64,000 nucleotides of DNA from Rahnella sp. AA (GCF_002834385.1 NZ_PITQ01000010.1:143551-207550); one strand, 5' to 3'; counted from the first letter of the stretch, positions 18,357 to 28,476 are shown. The notes: a model not told the origin generated them from the letters alone. Numbers and translations: made by a program.

Positions 18357-18398
18357 CTACAATCCAGTCACCGAACATTCACTGCAAGGATATACAAC

Positions 18399-19085
18399 AT
18401 GAAAATTCTGATGGTACTGACTTCACACGACAAACTGGGCGATACCGGCATCAAAACAGGTTTCTGGCTGGAAGAACTGGCAGCACCGTATTACACCTTT
18501 AAAGACGCGGGTGCTGATATCGTGCTGGCTTCACCGGCTGGCGGGCAACCCCCGCTTGACCCAAAAAGTAATGAACCTGCATTTCAGACAGAGATGACAC
18601 ACCGTTTTGAAGCCGATGAACAGGCCATTGCGCAGCTGGCCTCTACCATTCGTCTGGACAGCATTTCTCAGTCAGATTTTGATGCGGTCTTTTATCCGGG
18701 TGGCCACGGCCCGCTGTGGGACCTGGCCGAAGATAAAACGTCGATTGCGCTGATCGAATCATTCCTGGCTGCTGAGAAACTCGTTGCGCTGGTTTGTCAC
18801 GCGCCGGGCGTGTTGCGTCATGTTAAAAATGCGCAGGGGAATCCGCTGGTACAGGGCAAAAAAGTCACCGGTTTTGCAAATACGGAAGAAGATGCCGTCG
18901 GCCTGACCGACATCGTGCCTTTCCTGGTGGAAGATGAACTCAAATCGCTGGGTGGGATTTACTCAAAAGGCGAAGACTGGGGCTCGTATGTGGTTCAGGA
19001 CGGCTTGCTGATCACCGGCCAGAACCCGGGATCTTCTGCCCGGGCGGCAGAGGTACAACTGGCACAACTCAACGGCCAGAAGTAA
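18399..19085 (+). CDS. DJ-1/PfpI-family protein, probable glyoxalase III-like
   Basis: A 228-aa DJ-1/PfpI-superfamily protein. The nucleophile elbow is ALVCHAPG (Cys near residue 127 followed by His), and the upstream FYPGGHGPLWDLA supplies the conserved loop. Length and motifs fit the Hsp31-like class of class I glutamine-amidotransferase-fold proteins that convert methylglyoxal to lactate or repair glycated groups. AAGGA precedes the ATG. Co-regulation with the TetR gene suggests a reactive-electrophile defence unit. Enzymatic activity is inferred. Confidence 0.82.
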   Translation: MKILMVLTSHDKLGDTGIKTGFWLEELAAPYYTFKDAGADIVLASPAGGQPPLDPKSNEPAFQTEMTHRFEADEQAIAQLASTIRLDSISQSDFDAVFYPGGHGPLWDLAEDKTSIALIESFLAAEKLVALVCHAPGVLRHVKNAQGNPLVQGKKVTGFANTEEDAVGLTDIVPFLVEDELKSLGGIYSKGEDWGSYVVQDGLLITGQNPGSSARAAEVQLAQLNGQK

Positions 19086-19135
19086 TCAATAGAGAACACG
19101 TTTAGCCCGCGAGCGCCCCCATCGCTGAAGGCATA

Positions 19136-19169
19136 AAAATGGCCGGAAGGTTATCCTTCCGGCCATTTT
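19136..19169. terminator. bidirectional terminator between the DJ-1 gene and srfC
   Basis: A perfect 15-bp stem AAAATGGCCGGAAGG/CCTTCCGGCCATTTT with a TTAT loop. It serves both convergent units. Confidence 0.92.
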
Positions 19170-19200
19170 GTTCTGCATGACGTTACGCGGCACCGTTTTT

Positions 19201-21576
19201 TTACGCTTCAAGCGCCTGTAGCAAACGGGCCAGATCTGCACGCTGCACGGCGGGGATTTCCCCTCCTGCCGCATAACCCGCGTTGCGCATGATGCTTTCC
19301 TGCAAACCCACCAGCCAGTCATAAATGTAAAATGCCGTGGTATTGGTCGGTGTGGCAGAAAGCTTCGTTAAACGCCGGGATGATTTCCAGCTCGCCACGT
19401 TTTTCTGCGGCTTGGCAAAAATCTTGTTGCCCTTATTGATACGGCTTTCCGGACGATCGGCTTCTGCCTGCTTCTCAAAACCGAGCCAGGCCACAAAATC
19501 ACCGAGAACCGTCAGGGCGCGGGAAACCTGACGATCGGCGTGATGCTCATGATCGCGTGCTCCTGCGGGCAGAATTCCCCCCAGAGAACGGACCAGCGCC
19601 TCTCCCATATTCAGACGGAAACTGGCGGTGATCAGTTCTTCCATCAGCAATTCGACGGTCGGCTTTGCCACGCCCAGCAGGGCGATAAGAGGCTCATTCT
19701 CTGGCAGACCGCGCAAATGGTTGATCCAGTATCGCTGCACCTGACGCGCAAACGCGGTGCCATCATCAGGTTTATCCTGCCAGATCTGAGCATCCTGCTG
19801 CTCGGCAAATAAATCGATATCGATACCGATACCAAAACTTTCTGTACCTGATTCATCCGGCTCACCGCTTTCAGCGGGCTGTCCGGCGTGTTCGTGATAA
19901 ATACGATGTAACTCATCGCGGCCAGGCAGCAGTTTTTCCAGTAACTCGCCGTGAACGCCGGTACGGGTTTGCAGCGCCTTAATCACCGTCTGCACAGTAC
20001 GCTGTTTTTGCGCCGGATCGGCAACTTCACCGGCCTGATACCAGCGTCCCAGCAGATTATCCGCCAGCTCGCGACGCAATTCGTCGAGCAATTCGGCCAG
20101 ACGGTTCAGCCGCACTTCCGGGCGAATTTCCGCCACCAGATAATCCGCCATGCGTTGCAGACCGCGTTCATCCATCGCCAGTAATGCGCCCCAGGCGTCC
20201 CCCGGATTCCCCACATGGCGCTGCACGGCTTCGTCGTAATGCACGGCCTGCGTCATACGCCGGTCAAAAGGCGTTAAGACCCACACCAGACCCGGCTTAC
20301 GGCGGCTGCGGACCTGCGTATTCTCACCGTGCATTTCCTTTACCCAGTGTTCCAGCGTCCGCCCGATGGCGACCACGTCTTCGCGTTTGTCAGAAGCAGT
20401 ACAGACCATCAGCATATTCATTTCATGGCGATCGGTGTAACGCTCCGGCAGGTAGGAGACTTTTGCCCGGAACAGCGGCGTGATGTCGTCCTCGCCTTCG
20501 TCATCTTCTGCAAGGCCGTAACCCGGTAAATCCAGCAGATCAATTTGCTCGAACAGCGCTTCACGCGGCGGCGAAAGTAACGGAATTTGCACTTCAGAAG
20601 CCAGCATCGTCAGCTCTTCCAGTGACAACGTCACGGGCGCCACGCTTTTACCCTCAAATTCAGGGCAAACGGAAATTTCGATATCGTAAGCAGGCGACTG
20701 GCTGAAAATACCATCAGCCGGTTGCATCGCCTCATCCACCAGAACGCTGAGCGGGGCCAGCAGGCTTTCTGCGCCGCCAAGATGCTGCAGCGTATGGGCA
20801 TAATGCCGGTATGCTGTTGTCAGGGCAGGAGCATTTCCCCATAACAATGAGAACAGACGGGCACGGTCGTCAATATTCAGATAAGGCGCAAGCTTCACCG
20901 CAACGGGCCAGAAATGCGCATTCAGATGACGGAACCGGCGGGCATCGAGGCGGATCATGGAATCCCATAACCCCATCATTTGTTCGCTGGTAAATCCTTC
21001 AACCGGCTCTGGCTGGCGGTGCATCATCAGCTTATTCAGATGCTCGGTGATTTGCTGTGTGTCAGGAACGTGGTAATGGCTGTCCGGACGAAACGCACGG
21101 ACAACAATACGGGCTAAATCTGCTTCATTAAGTAACAGAATGCGCACCGGAAAGGCGCGATCGCGTACATCTGACTGCCGCGTAAAACGGGTCGCCAGAC
21201 GTGCAGTCCGGTTGCCAGGGTTAATTTGCGTCAGGTAATCCAGCGTCACGCCCCCCAGACGCGTTTCCAGCCGGCCATAGTTTCCCGCGGCCAGTGAACA
21301 AATCAGATAAGACTTACCCGCCTGAGACTGACCATAAAAGCCCAGTGCAGGCGGCAATTCGCAGGCCAGCGACAGACGTTGCGCTTTATCCCGACAACGT
21401 TTCAATTGCAGATTCAGGCGGTCGGCTTCCAGATCAAGGCGTGGTGCCTGGTTGCGGGTGGTTTCCACCCAACCGAGCGCATCGCCAATGGTGCCGGACA
21501 CCGCCGCAAACTGGCGCTGCAACTCATTAGTGGTCAGCTCCGGTGCTGAAGTTAATGCTGTCGTGCTTGTTGTCAT
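19201..21576 (-). CDS. srfC: SrfC family P-loop protein
   Basis: A 791-aa protein of the SrfC family. A Walker A/G1 loop GQSQAGKSY is at residues 82-90, and a G3-like DLLDLPGYG lies near residue 350, after a beta strand. This is the pattern of dynamin- or septin-like GTPases. No clean NKxD motif was found; VWVLTPFDRR may occupy that place. It overlaps srfB by four bases (ATGA). srf genes were named as SsrB-regulated in Salmonella, but their biochemical role is unsettled. Srf genes in insect-pathogenic bacteria have been linked to toxicity. Confidence 0.85.
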   Translation of the reverse strand: MTTSTTALTSAPELTTNELQRQFAAVSGTIGDALGWVETTRNQAPRLDLEADRLNLQLKRCRDKAQRLSLACELPPALGFYGQSQAGKSYLICSLAAGNYGRLETRLGGVTLDYLTQINPGNRTARLATRFTRQSDVRDRAFPVRILLLNEADLARIVVRAFRPDSHYHVPDTQQITEHLNKLMMHRQPEPVEGFTSEQMMGLWDSMIRLDARRFRHLNAHFWPVAVKLAPYLNIDDRARLFSLLWGNAPALTTAYRHYAHTLQHLGGAESLLAPLSVLVDEAMQPADGIFSQSPAYDIEISVCPEFEGKSVAPVTLSLEELTMLASEVQIPLLSPPREALFEQIDLLDLPGYGLAEDDEGEDDITPLFRAKVSYLPERYTDRHEMNMLMVCTASDKREDVVAIGRTLEHWVKEMHGENTQVRSRRKPGLVWVLTPFDRRMTQAVHYDEAVQRHVGNPGDAWGALLAMDERGLQRMADYLVAEIRPEVRLNRLAELLDELRRELADNLLGRWYQAGEVADPAQKQRTVQTVIKALQTRTGVHGELLEKLLPGRDELHRIYHEHAGQPAESGEPDESGTESFGIGIDIDLFAEQQDAQIWQDKPDDGTAFARQVQRYWINHLRGLPENEPLIALLGVAKPTVELLMEELITASFRLNMGEALVRSLGGILPAGARDHEHHADRQVSRALTVLGDFVAWLGFEKQAEADRPESRINKGNKIFAKPQKNVASWKSSRRLTKLSATPTNTTAFYIYDWLVGLQESIMRNAGYAAGGEIPAVQRADLARLLQALEA

Positions 21577-24545
21577 GAGACGAATACGCTCCCACTGTCG
21601 ATCCAGTAATGGCTTTCGCCCAGTGTATTTAACCGCAGGCGCAGGTGATGAGAAGGCACTTTGGTGCCGTTATCCAGCACTGCACTGGCAATATCGAAAA
21701 ATTCCGGCGTCGGGTGATCTTCCCCTTTTTTCACCGCCAGTTTCACCCGCAGCACGCTGTCACCCGCGACTTTTCGCGCCAGCTCAGGCTCAGCGATGGA
21801 CAAGGTATACAACGGCGACGCAGGCCAGCGATCGTTCTCTAACTGACGGAAGCCCAGACAAATTGCACCGCGGATACGGAAACTGGCGGCACTGTCGAGT
21901 TTATAATCGTGGGCATCGAGGTCAATATCGCTGTAGCAGACATTGTCGTCAGTCAGTGCCTGATTGCCATCGAGCATCCCCAGATAACGCACGGTAGAAT
22001 ACGGCTGGAAGTCACCGGCTTTAAAATAGAAACCAGGTAAACGCAAATCCAGCGCCAGCAGGCACAGCATTGCGCCCACCGCAGCGGTGGATTTCGGGTT
22101 ATCGATACGCCCGAGTTTGTTGAACGGGTACCAGCCGCTGGTGTGATAACCATCGAGCGACAGCATGCGGTTGATGGGTAACGGTTGCAGATGACGGAAC
22201 AACGCCTGGATCCCCGGGAAGCGCGAAGGGCGGCCCGTCAGCAACAGCACATCACAATCATGCAGCGCAACCACTTCACACAGCGAGCGCAGATTCTGCG
22301 TAATACTCATGCGGTTGGATAAAAACTCGCTGTGCAGCTTGCTGAGTTTAAGGACCAGCGGTGCCTGCAGGATATCAAAGACGGCGGAACCCGCCGGCAG
22401 CACCCGCTGAATTTCGGTATGCAGGTACTCCAGGACTTTCTGCGTTGGCGCCTGCAGCAGCAATTCACCAAACGGCGCATCAATTTCCGCATGCGTATCC
22501 AGAGGATCAAAACGTTCGTAAACTTCCAGCACCGCATGCGCCAGCGGGATGAAGATTTGCAGCGTGCATTGCTGGCGCAGCGTGGCGTGCCCGTCCATAC
22601 GTCCTTCGCTGCCGAACAGGCGCGTCATCAGGCCGTCCGGATTTGCCAGACCGGCTTTTTTCAGCGCGGCATGCAATGCGGGCAAAATATAAAGCTGGAT
22701 GACATCAAGCAGAATATCGTCACCCGCCACTTTAAAACCTTCGCGGAACAGCAGGCGCGGGGTGATTTTAACGTTGTTACCGATACCGTCGTCGAGCCAG
22801 TATTGCGTGATCGCCAGATCGGTCGTGCCACCGCCGATATCAATCGAGGCGATGCGCAGTGTTTTACCGACCGGCTCATCGTCAGCCAGTTCACGGTCCG
22901 GACGTGCCATGCTGGCAAAGAATTCGCCAGTGTGACCACCAAAATTCACCTGCGTCTCGTTATAGAGATAGACCATCTGCCCGCAGGTGGCTTCGTCCCA
23001 TTCCATCTGCACATCCGGCACTGGCATACGGCTTTTCGCCTTATCGGCCTGGTTTTTGAAACCGTCGTCTGACGGATGCCAGCCCATCGATTTCCATACC
23101 AGGCCAATGGCTTCCTGCATCCGGCGGCGGAAAATCTCACGTTCCGGTTTTGGCATGGCGGAAGGCAGCGTCAGGATGATGTTACGCAACTGGCGCGGCG
23201 CAGAAGAACGCAGCATTTTAGTTCGCTGTGCAGGGCTATTGATTTGCATCAGCGCCTGCGCCAGCAGTTCAGACAGCATCAGCGTCATAACCGAGCTGCG
23301 GCTGTAATGGGCAGAAAACACCGGCAGGCGATCTTCCGGGGCCAGTTCAGACAGCGGCTGGCCTTCGTCGTTGATCAGGAAAGTGAGCGGCATTGCCGCC
23401 GCTACCGGCTCCTGAATCGCGCCGTGCCCCCCCTGGCTGAAACGCCAGCCCGGCGAATAGCTGTCCTCATCCCACAGATAACGGCGCGGGCTTGAAATAC
23501 CGGTCGATCCTTCCGTGCCTTCACGCAGCAGTGCCAGACGGTTGGCTTCACGCCCCGCACGCAGAATAGAAGGCCAGATAAACGCATCATCACGGCCACT
23601 TTCTACGGAGAAGTTAGGCTTGCCGAAACGCGCCTGAGCAAATTCAACGCGGCTTTCAAACAGCTCGTTATAGAGGAAATGCGGCTCAGACAGGTCACGG
23701 AGCTGCAGCTCACTGGTCTGTTTCAGTCCATCGGTTTCGCCCACATGGTCTTCCACCAGAATGCCGCAGGTGTGTGAGTTACCGACATCAAGAATAAGAT
23801 CCACGTTGATCGCCGGTTCCTGCAATGTGGCACCGTTGATCTTTAGTTCCGGTATACCCAGCTGGCTGCCCAGCATTTCCAGCAGGTTCAGGTAATGCGC
23901 CTGATATTCAAACTCGCGCAAAGCAACTTTAATATTGCGCGCTTCACGCTGTTCGCGCAGGGCGGCCTGCTCGGTAAACACTTCCCGCAGCCAGCCGTCA
24001 ACCCAGGTTTGGTCGAGGAAATCGGGCAACTCGTCGTTGTGCCAGGCCAGCGCAAAACTGATGCCATTTTTGACATCATCCGGCGTGGGGGCCAGTTGTG
24101 TTTGTTCGTCATCACCTTCCACCACGCGGGTATCAAAGGCGATCACCACGCGATGTGTGCTGCCATCGGCTTCCGGTGCATCGAGCTCACGGATCTGCAC
24201 CCGCGCCCAGTTGTCCGGCCCGGCCATAAACGTACGTGGCGGGTTAAAGCGCAGAAACGGCAGCGGCAGCCAGATCTGATCCAGCAGCTTCAGCGATTGT
24301 TCGAGTGGGAAGCTAAATTCAGGGCGTACCACCTCCGGCGCTGCGCCATCCAGCCCCGGTAAAAAATGACGGCCATTTTGCCGGTTGTAATCCAGACGCA
24401 ATAACGGCCCGTTGGCACTTTTGCGCACAAATTTAGCCGGTAATTCGTCATCCCACACCGGCCTGAGCGCAAAGTCGAGGAACTGAATGCCGCTGTCCTG
24501 AATCAGGGTAATTTTTTGCTTAAAATCTGTAATGGTTGCCAGCAT
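21573..24545 (-). CDS. srfB: SrfB family actin/Hsp70-fold ATPase
   Basis: A 990-aa SrfB protein. Three ASKHA-fold motifs are visible: phosphate 1 LDVGNSHTCGILVE (about 255), phosphate 2 IDIGGGTTDLAI (about 570) and the adenosine loop LLLTGRPSRFPG (about 770). It should therefore bind ATP with an actin/Hsp70-like core carrying a large N-terminal extension. Middle gene of srfABC: four-base overlap with srfC, four-base gap after srfA. Its partners and substrate are unknown. Confidence 0.87.
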   Translation of the reverse strand: MLATITDFKQKITLIQDSGIQFLDFALRPVWDDELPAKFVRKSANGPLLRLDYNRQNGRHFLPGLDGAAPEVVRPEFSFPLEQSLKLLDQIWLPLPFLRFNPPRTFMAGPDNWARVQIRELDAPEADGSTHRVVIAFDTRVVEGDDEQTQLAPTPDDVKNGISFALAWHNDELPDFLDQTWVDGWLREVFTEQAALREQREARNIKVALREFEYQAHYLNLLEMLGSQLGIPELKINGATLQEPAINVDLILDVGNSHTCGILVEDHVGETDGLKQTSELQLRDLSEPHFLYNELFESRVEFAQARFGKPNFSVESGRDDAFIWPSILRAGREANRLALLREGTEGSTGISSPRRYLWDEDSYSPGWRFSQGGHGAIQEPVAAAMPLTFLINDEGQPLSELAPEDRLPVFSAHYSRSSVMTLMLSELLAQALMQINSPAQRTKMLRSSAPRQLRNIILTLPSAMPKPEREIFRRRMQEAIGLVWKSMGWHPSDDGFKNQADKAKSRMPVPDVQMEWDEATCGQMVYLYNETQVNFGGHTGEFFASMARPDRELADDEPVGKTLRIASIDIGGGTTDLAITQYWLDDGIGNNVKITPRLLFREGFKVAGDDILLDVIQLYILPALHAALKKAGLANPDGLMTRLFGSEGRMDGHATLRQQCTLQIFIPLAHAVLEVYERFDPLDTHAEIDAPFGELLLQAPTQKVLEYLHTEIQRVLPAGSAVFDILQAPLVLKLSKLHSEFLSNRMSITQNLRSLCEVVALHDCDVLLLTGRPSRFPGIQALFRHLQPLPINRMLSLDGYHTSGWYPFNKLGRIDNPKSTAAVGAMLCLLALDLRLPGFYFKAGDFQPYSTVRYLGMLDGNQALTDDNVCYSDIDLDAHDYKLDSAASFRIRGAICLGFRQLENDRWPASPLYTLSIAEPELARKVAGDSVLRVKLAVKKGEDHPTPEFFDIASAVLDNGTKVPSHHLRLRLNTLGESHYWIDSGSVFVS

Positions 24546-24549
24546 GCGG

Positions 24550-25905
24550 TTATTTACCTTCGCGCTTAATCGTCATTGGGTAAACCGTGTCGCCGGTATA
24601 ACGGCCCTGACACACGGCTGCGCCAGTTGCGCCCTGAGTACAGCTGATTTCCGGCATCTGATAGCGGGAGCCATCGCTGCATTTCGCTTTGTAACGGCTG
24701 TTGATCACCAGTTTACCCGACTGCATCAGGCCCGCGCTCATGGCTGCATGGCAGGTAACCCCGGCACCGTAGGTGATTTTCACCGTACCCTGGCCCTGTT
24801 TGATCTGATAGTGCAGCACCGGCGGCTTACCGGTAACCGGATCTTTGATATCAACAATCACATTCCAGTTGCCGTTGAGGAATTTAGTGGATCCAATTTT
24901 CACGGCGTCCGGTGGCATCACCAGCGCATTTTTGCTGACCGGCGCAGCAACGGGTTCAGCAACCACCGGCGTTTTTTCCACTTCCGCGACCGGCTCTGGC
25001 GACGGGACTACCGCCGCCGGGGCGACCGGCAGTTTGGCGGGTTCAGGCGTAGCGGCAACAGGCGCTTTCACTTCTGCGGCCACCGGCGGTGGCGCAATGA
25101 CCACTGGCGCAGGTTCGGCAACAGGGGCGGGTTCAGGCGCTTTGGCTTTTGCCGTTTCAACTTTCGGCGCAGGCGTACGGGAATACAGCCAGCCCGCAGC
25201 AGACCCGGCCACCACCAGCGCAGCCACTGGCAGCGCCCATATCAGCGGGGATATTTTGCGGCGAGGAGGCGCAACAGGCTCCGGTGCAGCGATTTCCTGT
25301 TCTGCTGCACGGGCTTCCACCGTCCTGATCACTTTCACCGGTTCCACTGGGGCAACAACCGGTTCCGGTGCTTTCACTTTTTCCGCCGCCAGCGACAGCG
25401 TTGGTAACGGTTCATCTGCCGTCAGGCTATTGCGCAGGGAAGCGAAAGCGTCTGTATTACTGGCACTGTCGAAATTAACAAAGCCCCAGAAGGTAATAAC
25501 CGGCTGACCACCGACCAGATAAACGTGGTTTTGATCCGGAAAGCGAAACGCCTTTTCCAGTAAAGAACCAAAAAACTGATTGGCGGGTTTTTCAGAAGAT
25601 TTAGCGGTATTGCCGATTTGCGCGACAACATTGAGGCAATTTTCTAACTGACGTAATGCCGAAGCTCGCGCAGAATCGGTCGCGGCGGCCCAGGAAACCA
25701 CTTTGCCTTCACGTGGGGAATACCAGTCGAGGCGATCTCCGGCCTCGTTAAGTTGCGGGATCGCCAGACAATCGGCAATTGCAGGTTGTTTACGCAGGCG
25801 TAAGGTTTCCCGTAATTGCAGGGCTGATGCGTAAACCGGCTGTCCGTTTTCGCCCAGCGCAAGGATGTCATTGAGACTGCCACTGCGTAAAAATGATTTT
25901 GCCAC
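24550..25905 (-). CDS. srfA: SrfA family membrane protein
   Basis: A 451-aa protein with a folded N-terminal domain (1-165) and a Pro/Ala/Glu/Val-rich linker. One membrane helix (PLIWALPVAALVVAGSAAGW, near 222-241) follows, then a second long Pro/Ala/Val low-complexity segment (about 245-345). A C-terminal domain has four cysteines (GVTCHAAM, KAKCSDG, ISCTQG, VCQGRY) that could form two disulfides. The layout suggests a periplasmic C-terminus on a flexible tether. First gene of srfABC. Confidence 0.82.
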   Translation of the reverse strand: MAKSFLRSGSLNDILALGENGQPVYASALQLRETLRLRKQPAIADCLAIPQLNEAGDRLDWYSPREGKVVSWAAATDSARASALRQLENCLNVVAQIGNTAKSSEKPANQFFGSLLEKAFRFPDQNHVYLVGGQPVITFWGFVNFDSASNTDAFASLRNSLTADEPLPTLSLAAEKVKAPEPVVAPVEPVKVIRTVEARAAEQEIAAPEPVAPPRRKISPLIWALPVAALVVAGSAAGWLYSRTPAPKVETAKAKAPEPAPVAEPAPVVIAPPPVAAEVKAPVAATPEPAKLPVAPAAVVPSPEPVAEVEKTPVVAEPVAAPVSKNALVMPPDAVKIGSTKFLNGNWNVIVDIKDPVTGKPPVLHYQIKQGQGTVKITYGAGVTCHAAMSAGLMQSGKLVINSRYKAKCSDGSRYQMPEISCTQGATGAAVCQGRYTGDTVYPMTIKREGK

Positions 25906-26059
25906 GCCTGAATAGCCTTTGTTTGTTTTGCTCCGCGCCAGCGCGCAGGCAGAAAAGGTTCATGATGCAATCACTCTAAAGGATTTAAGCGAAATCAAAC
26001 GGCTGAATAAGCGACAAAAAGAGGGGCTGTTTGTGGCGTGAAGGCGAGAAAGGGGCAAG

Positions 26060-26082
26060 ACGGCGGGAAGCGTTCCCGCCGT
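26060..26082. repeat. strong hairpin between the DapA-like gene and srfA
   Basis: A perfect 10-bp stem ACGGCGGGAA/TTCCCGCCGT with a GCG loop. No proper T tract follows on either strand, so terminator function is uncertain. Confidence 0.5.
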
Positions 26083-26087
26083 AAAAA

Positions 26088-26981
26088 TCAGGCGTGTAAA
26101 TTCAGTTCTCTGAGAACCTCCGCCAGGCGCTGACGTTCATCTCCGGCCAGGGCATGAAGCGGTAACGGCAGGCAGGGGGCGCAAACAATACCGAGAATTT
26201 CCGCCGCCGCCGCAACGACTCTCAGGCTGCCGTGTTTTCTGAACAATACCCACAACGGCTCAAGCTGCGCCGATAACGCCTGCGCCTCAGCTTCATCGCC
26301 ACTTTGGGCTGCACGGGTAATGGCGACCGGGATTTCCGGGAACAGACCGGCAATCACTGAATACCAGACGTCACCGCCCTGTGTCAGCACCGTCGCGGCG
26401 GCCAGATCTCCCGCCGCACCCAGCGTGATATGTGAAGGCACAAGGGTGCGAATTTCATTGAGCCGGGCGCGGGTGGCCTGCGGATCGGCGGAAAGATTAG
26501 GGATTTTGATACTGGCAACGGCAGGCAGCTGCGCCACGCGGGCATACAATTCATCAGAAAAATCGAAATGCGTGGTGCCCGGATTATCGTAAACGCAGAG
26601 TGGCACCGAAAGATGGCGCGAAACCGTTTCATACAGGGTAAAAACTTCATCAGCGGTCAGTTTCTGGTAAGAAACCGGCGCCAGTAATACCGCGCTGACG
26701 CCCGCCTGCTGCGCATCTTCCGCAAGATGCAGTACGTCAGAGGTTCGCAATGAACCAATGCTCACCATCACCGGAGTTCCACCGGCATGTTCCACTGCCA
26801 GACGCGTGACGCGGGCGCGTTCTTCGCGGGTCAGGTACGCGTAACTGCCCGTCGACCCCAGCGCGCCAATGGAATCCACCCTGGCGTTCACCAGCCGTTC
26901 AATCAATCTGACAAAGGATTTCTCATCGCCCCCCGTTGCCGTCAGCGGTGTAAGAGGAAAAGCGCTTAATCCTGTGAACAT
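26088..26981 (-). CDS. DHDPS/NAL-family class I aldolase
   Basis: A 297-aa (beta/alpha)8 protein of the DapA/NanA superfamily. GSTGSYAYLT carries the substrate carboxylate-binding motif, CVYDNPGTTHF the catalytic Tyr, and VASIKIPNLS the Schiff-base Lys. It is not the housekeeping dapA, judging by divergence and context. Substrate is unknown; relatives cleave or form 2-keto-3-deoxy sugar acids or pyruvate adducts. AGGAGC precedes the ATG. Confidence 0.82.
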   Translation of the reverse strand: MFTGLSAFPLTPLTATGGDEKSFVRLIERLVNARVDSIGALGSTGSYAYLTREERARVTRLAVEHAGGTPVMVSIGSLRTSDVLHLAEDAQQAGVSAVLLAPVSYQKLTADEVFTLYETVSRHLSVPLCVYDNPGTTHFDFSDELYARVAQLPAVASIKIPNLSADPQATRARLNEIRTLVPSHITLGAAGDLAAATVLTQGGDVWYSVIAGLFPEIPVAITRAAQSGDEAEAQALSAQLEPLWVLFRKHGSLRVVAAAAEILGIVCAPCLPLPLHALAGDERQRLAEVLRELNLHA

Positions 26982-27030
26982 CGTTTGCTCCTGAAGGGTT
27001 TATCAACACGATTCATCATAAGGCAACGGT

Positions 27031-28476
27031 TCACTTTTTGCCCGAAACCGTTGATCCGGCATCCGGCTTCAGACGCAGCATGTCGAGCCAGCCGATCAGC
27101 GTCAGAACAGCGATGACAATGAAAGAGATTTTGAAACTCATACCCGGCACAGATTCCCAGTGCATCAGCGCAATAAGTTGCTCCCCAAGCCGGGTCCCCA
27201 GCGCACCGACGGTGATCCCCAGCCCGACAGAGAGCTGTAACACCGTACTGAACAGCGTGTTGGCATCGGCCATTTGTTTTTGCGGAACATCAGAAAACGC
27301 CAGCGTGCTGATGCCGGTAAACTGCATCGAACGGCTCAGACCGCCGAGGAACAGCAATAGCATCACCAGCCAGTCAGGTGTGCCGGGCGTCAGAAAAGCA
27401 CAGAACAGCAACGAGAAAACGCTGAGCAGACCGTTCACCACCAACACGGGCCGGAAGCCAAAACGACGGATAAGCGGCGTGGTTGCCGGCTTCATCGCCA
27501 GGTTACCGGCAAACACGGCCAGCACCAGCAGGCCGGAATGGAAGGGGTCCATACCAAAACCCACCTGCAACATCAGCGGTAACAGAAACGGTACGGCGCT
27601 TATCGTCACGCGAAACAGCGAGCCGCCGCCCATGCTGATACGAAATGTCGGGATCACCAGAGACGCCAGATGCACCATCGGCGCAGGCGCGCGGTATAAA
27701 TGCCGAATTGCCATGAAGGAAAGCCCCACACCGGCAACCAGCAAGAGAATGGCCGTCGTCCACAAGATGTGATCCTGGCTGATAAGCTCCAGCCCGGTCA
27801 CCAGTGAAAGCATCGCCAGCCCGGTCAGCAGAAAACCCGGTTTGTCGAAATGCTTGGGTTCATCCGGACGTTCCTGCGGGAACAGACGCCAGGCCAGCAG
27901 CATTGCAATCACGCCCAGCGGTACGTTGATATAAAAAATCCAGTGCCATGACGCATAGTGCGTGATAAACCCGCCCAGCGGCGGCCCGAGAATAGGGGCA
28001 ACCAACGCAGGCCACGTCAGGGTAGCAATCGCTTTAATCAGCTGAGGTTTCGGCGTGGTTTTCAGCACCGTCAGGCGGCCAACCGGCACCATCAGCGCCC
28101 CGCCAATCCCCTGAATAATACGCAGAATGATAAATTCGCTGACACCCGACGCCATCGCGCAAAACAACGAGGCCAGCGTAAACACGGCGAGTGCAAAGGT
28201 GAAAACGTTACGGGCGCCGAACCGTTCAGCCGCCCAGCCGCTGGCGGGGATCAGTACTGCCAGCGTCAGCATATAGGCACTCATCCCGGCGTTCAGATCC
28301 ACCGCCGAAACCCCGAATGAGAGAGCCATCTGCGGCAGTGCGGTGGCAATCACCGTACCGTCGATAAACTCCATAAAGAAAGCAGCAGCAACCAATAAAG
28401 CAATAACAGAGATCCCGGTATTCGCAGCAACATCTCCCTGCGGATGTTCTGACACATCCGATTTACTTTGGCTCAT
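27031..28476 (-). CDS. DHA2-family MFS exporter (MdtD-like)
   Basis: A 481-aa transporter with 14 predicted membrane segments. The MFS motifs are WAAERFGARNVF (motif A) and GGALMVPVGRLTVLK with GPPLGGFITHYASWHWIFYINVPLG (motif C region), closest in memory to MdtD. The start is set at the ATG at 28476 (MSQSKSDV); upstream in-frame codons would put a hydrophobic tail before a charged cytoplasmic N-terminus. It is not next to mdtABC. Probably a drug or metabolite/H+ antiporter. Confidence 0.85.
   Translation of the reverse strand: MSQSKSDVSEHPQGDVAANTGISVIALLVAAAFFMEFIDGTVIATALPQMALSFGVSAVDLNAGMSAYMLTLAVLIPASGWAAERFGARNVFTFALAVFTLASLFCAMASGVSEFIILRIIQGIGGALMVPVGRLTVLKTTPKPQLIKAIATLTWPALVAPILGPPLGGFITHYASWHWIFYINVPLGVIAMLLAWRLFPQERPDEPKHFDKPGFLLTGLAMLSLVTGLELISQDHILWTTAILLLVAGVGLSFMAIRHLYRAPAPMVHLASLVIPTFRISMGGGSLFRVTISAVPFLLPLMLQVGFGMDPFHSGLLVLAVFAGNLAMKPATTPLIRRFGFRPVLVVNGLLSVFSLLFCAFLTPGTPDWLVMLLLFLGGLSRSMQFTGISTLAFSDVPQKQMADANTLFSTVLQLSVGLGITVGALGTRLGEQLIALMHWESVPGMSFKISFIVIAVLTLIGWLDMLRLKPDAGSTVSGKK

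Noticed and set aside
22332-23072. 246-codon open frame antisense to srfB
   Set aside because: It lies across the conserved ATPase motifs of SrfB and has shadow-like composition.
24532-25407. 291-codon open frame opposite srfA (and another at 24845-25507)
   Set aside because: It mirrors the Pro/Ala/Glu-rich linker of SrfA on the other strand. Its His/Arg/Phe- or Gly/Ser/Thr-rich composition is that of an antisense shadow, and there is no ribosome site.
27038-27772. 244-codon open frame antisense to the MdtD-like gene
   Set aside because: The sense protein has clear MFS motifs; this frame is Ser/Pro/Arg/Ile-rich without domain.
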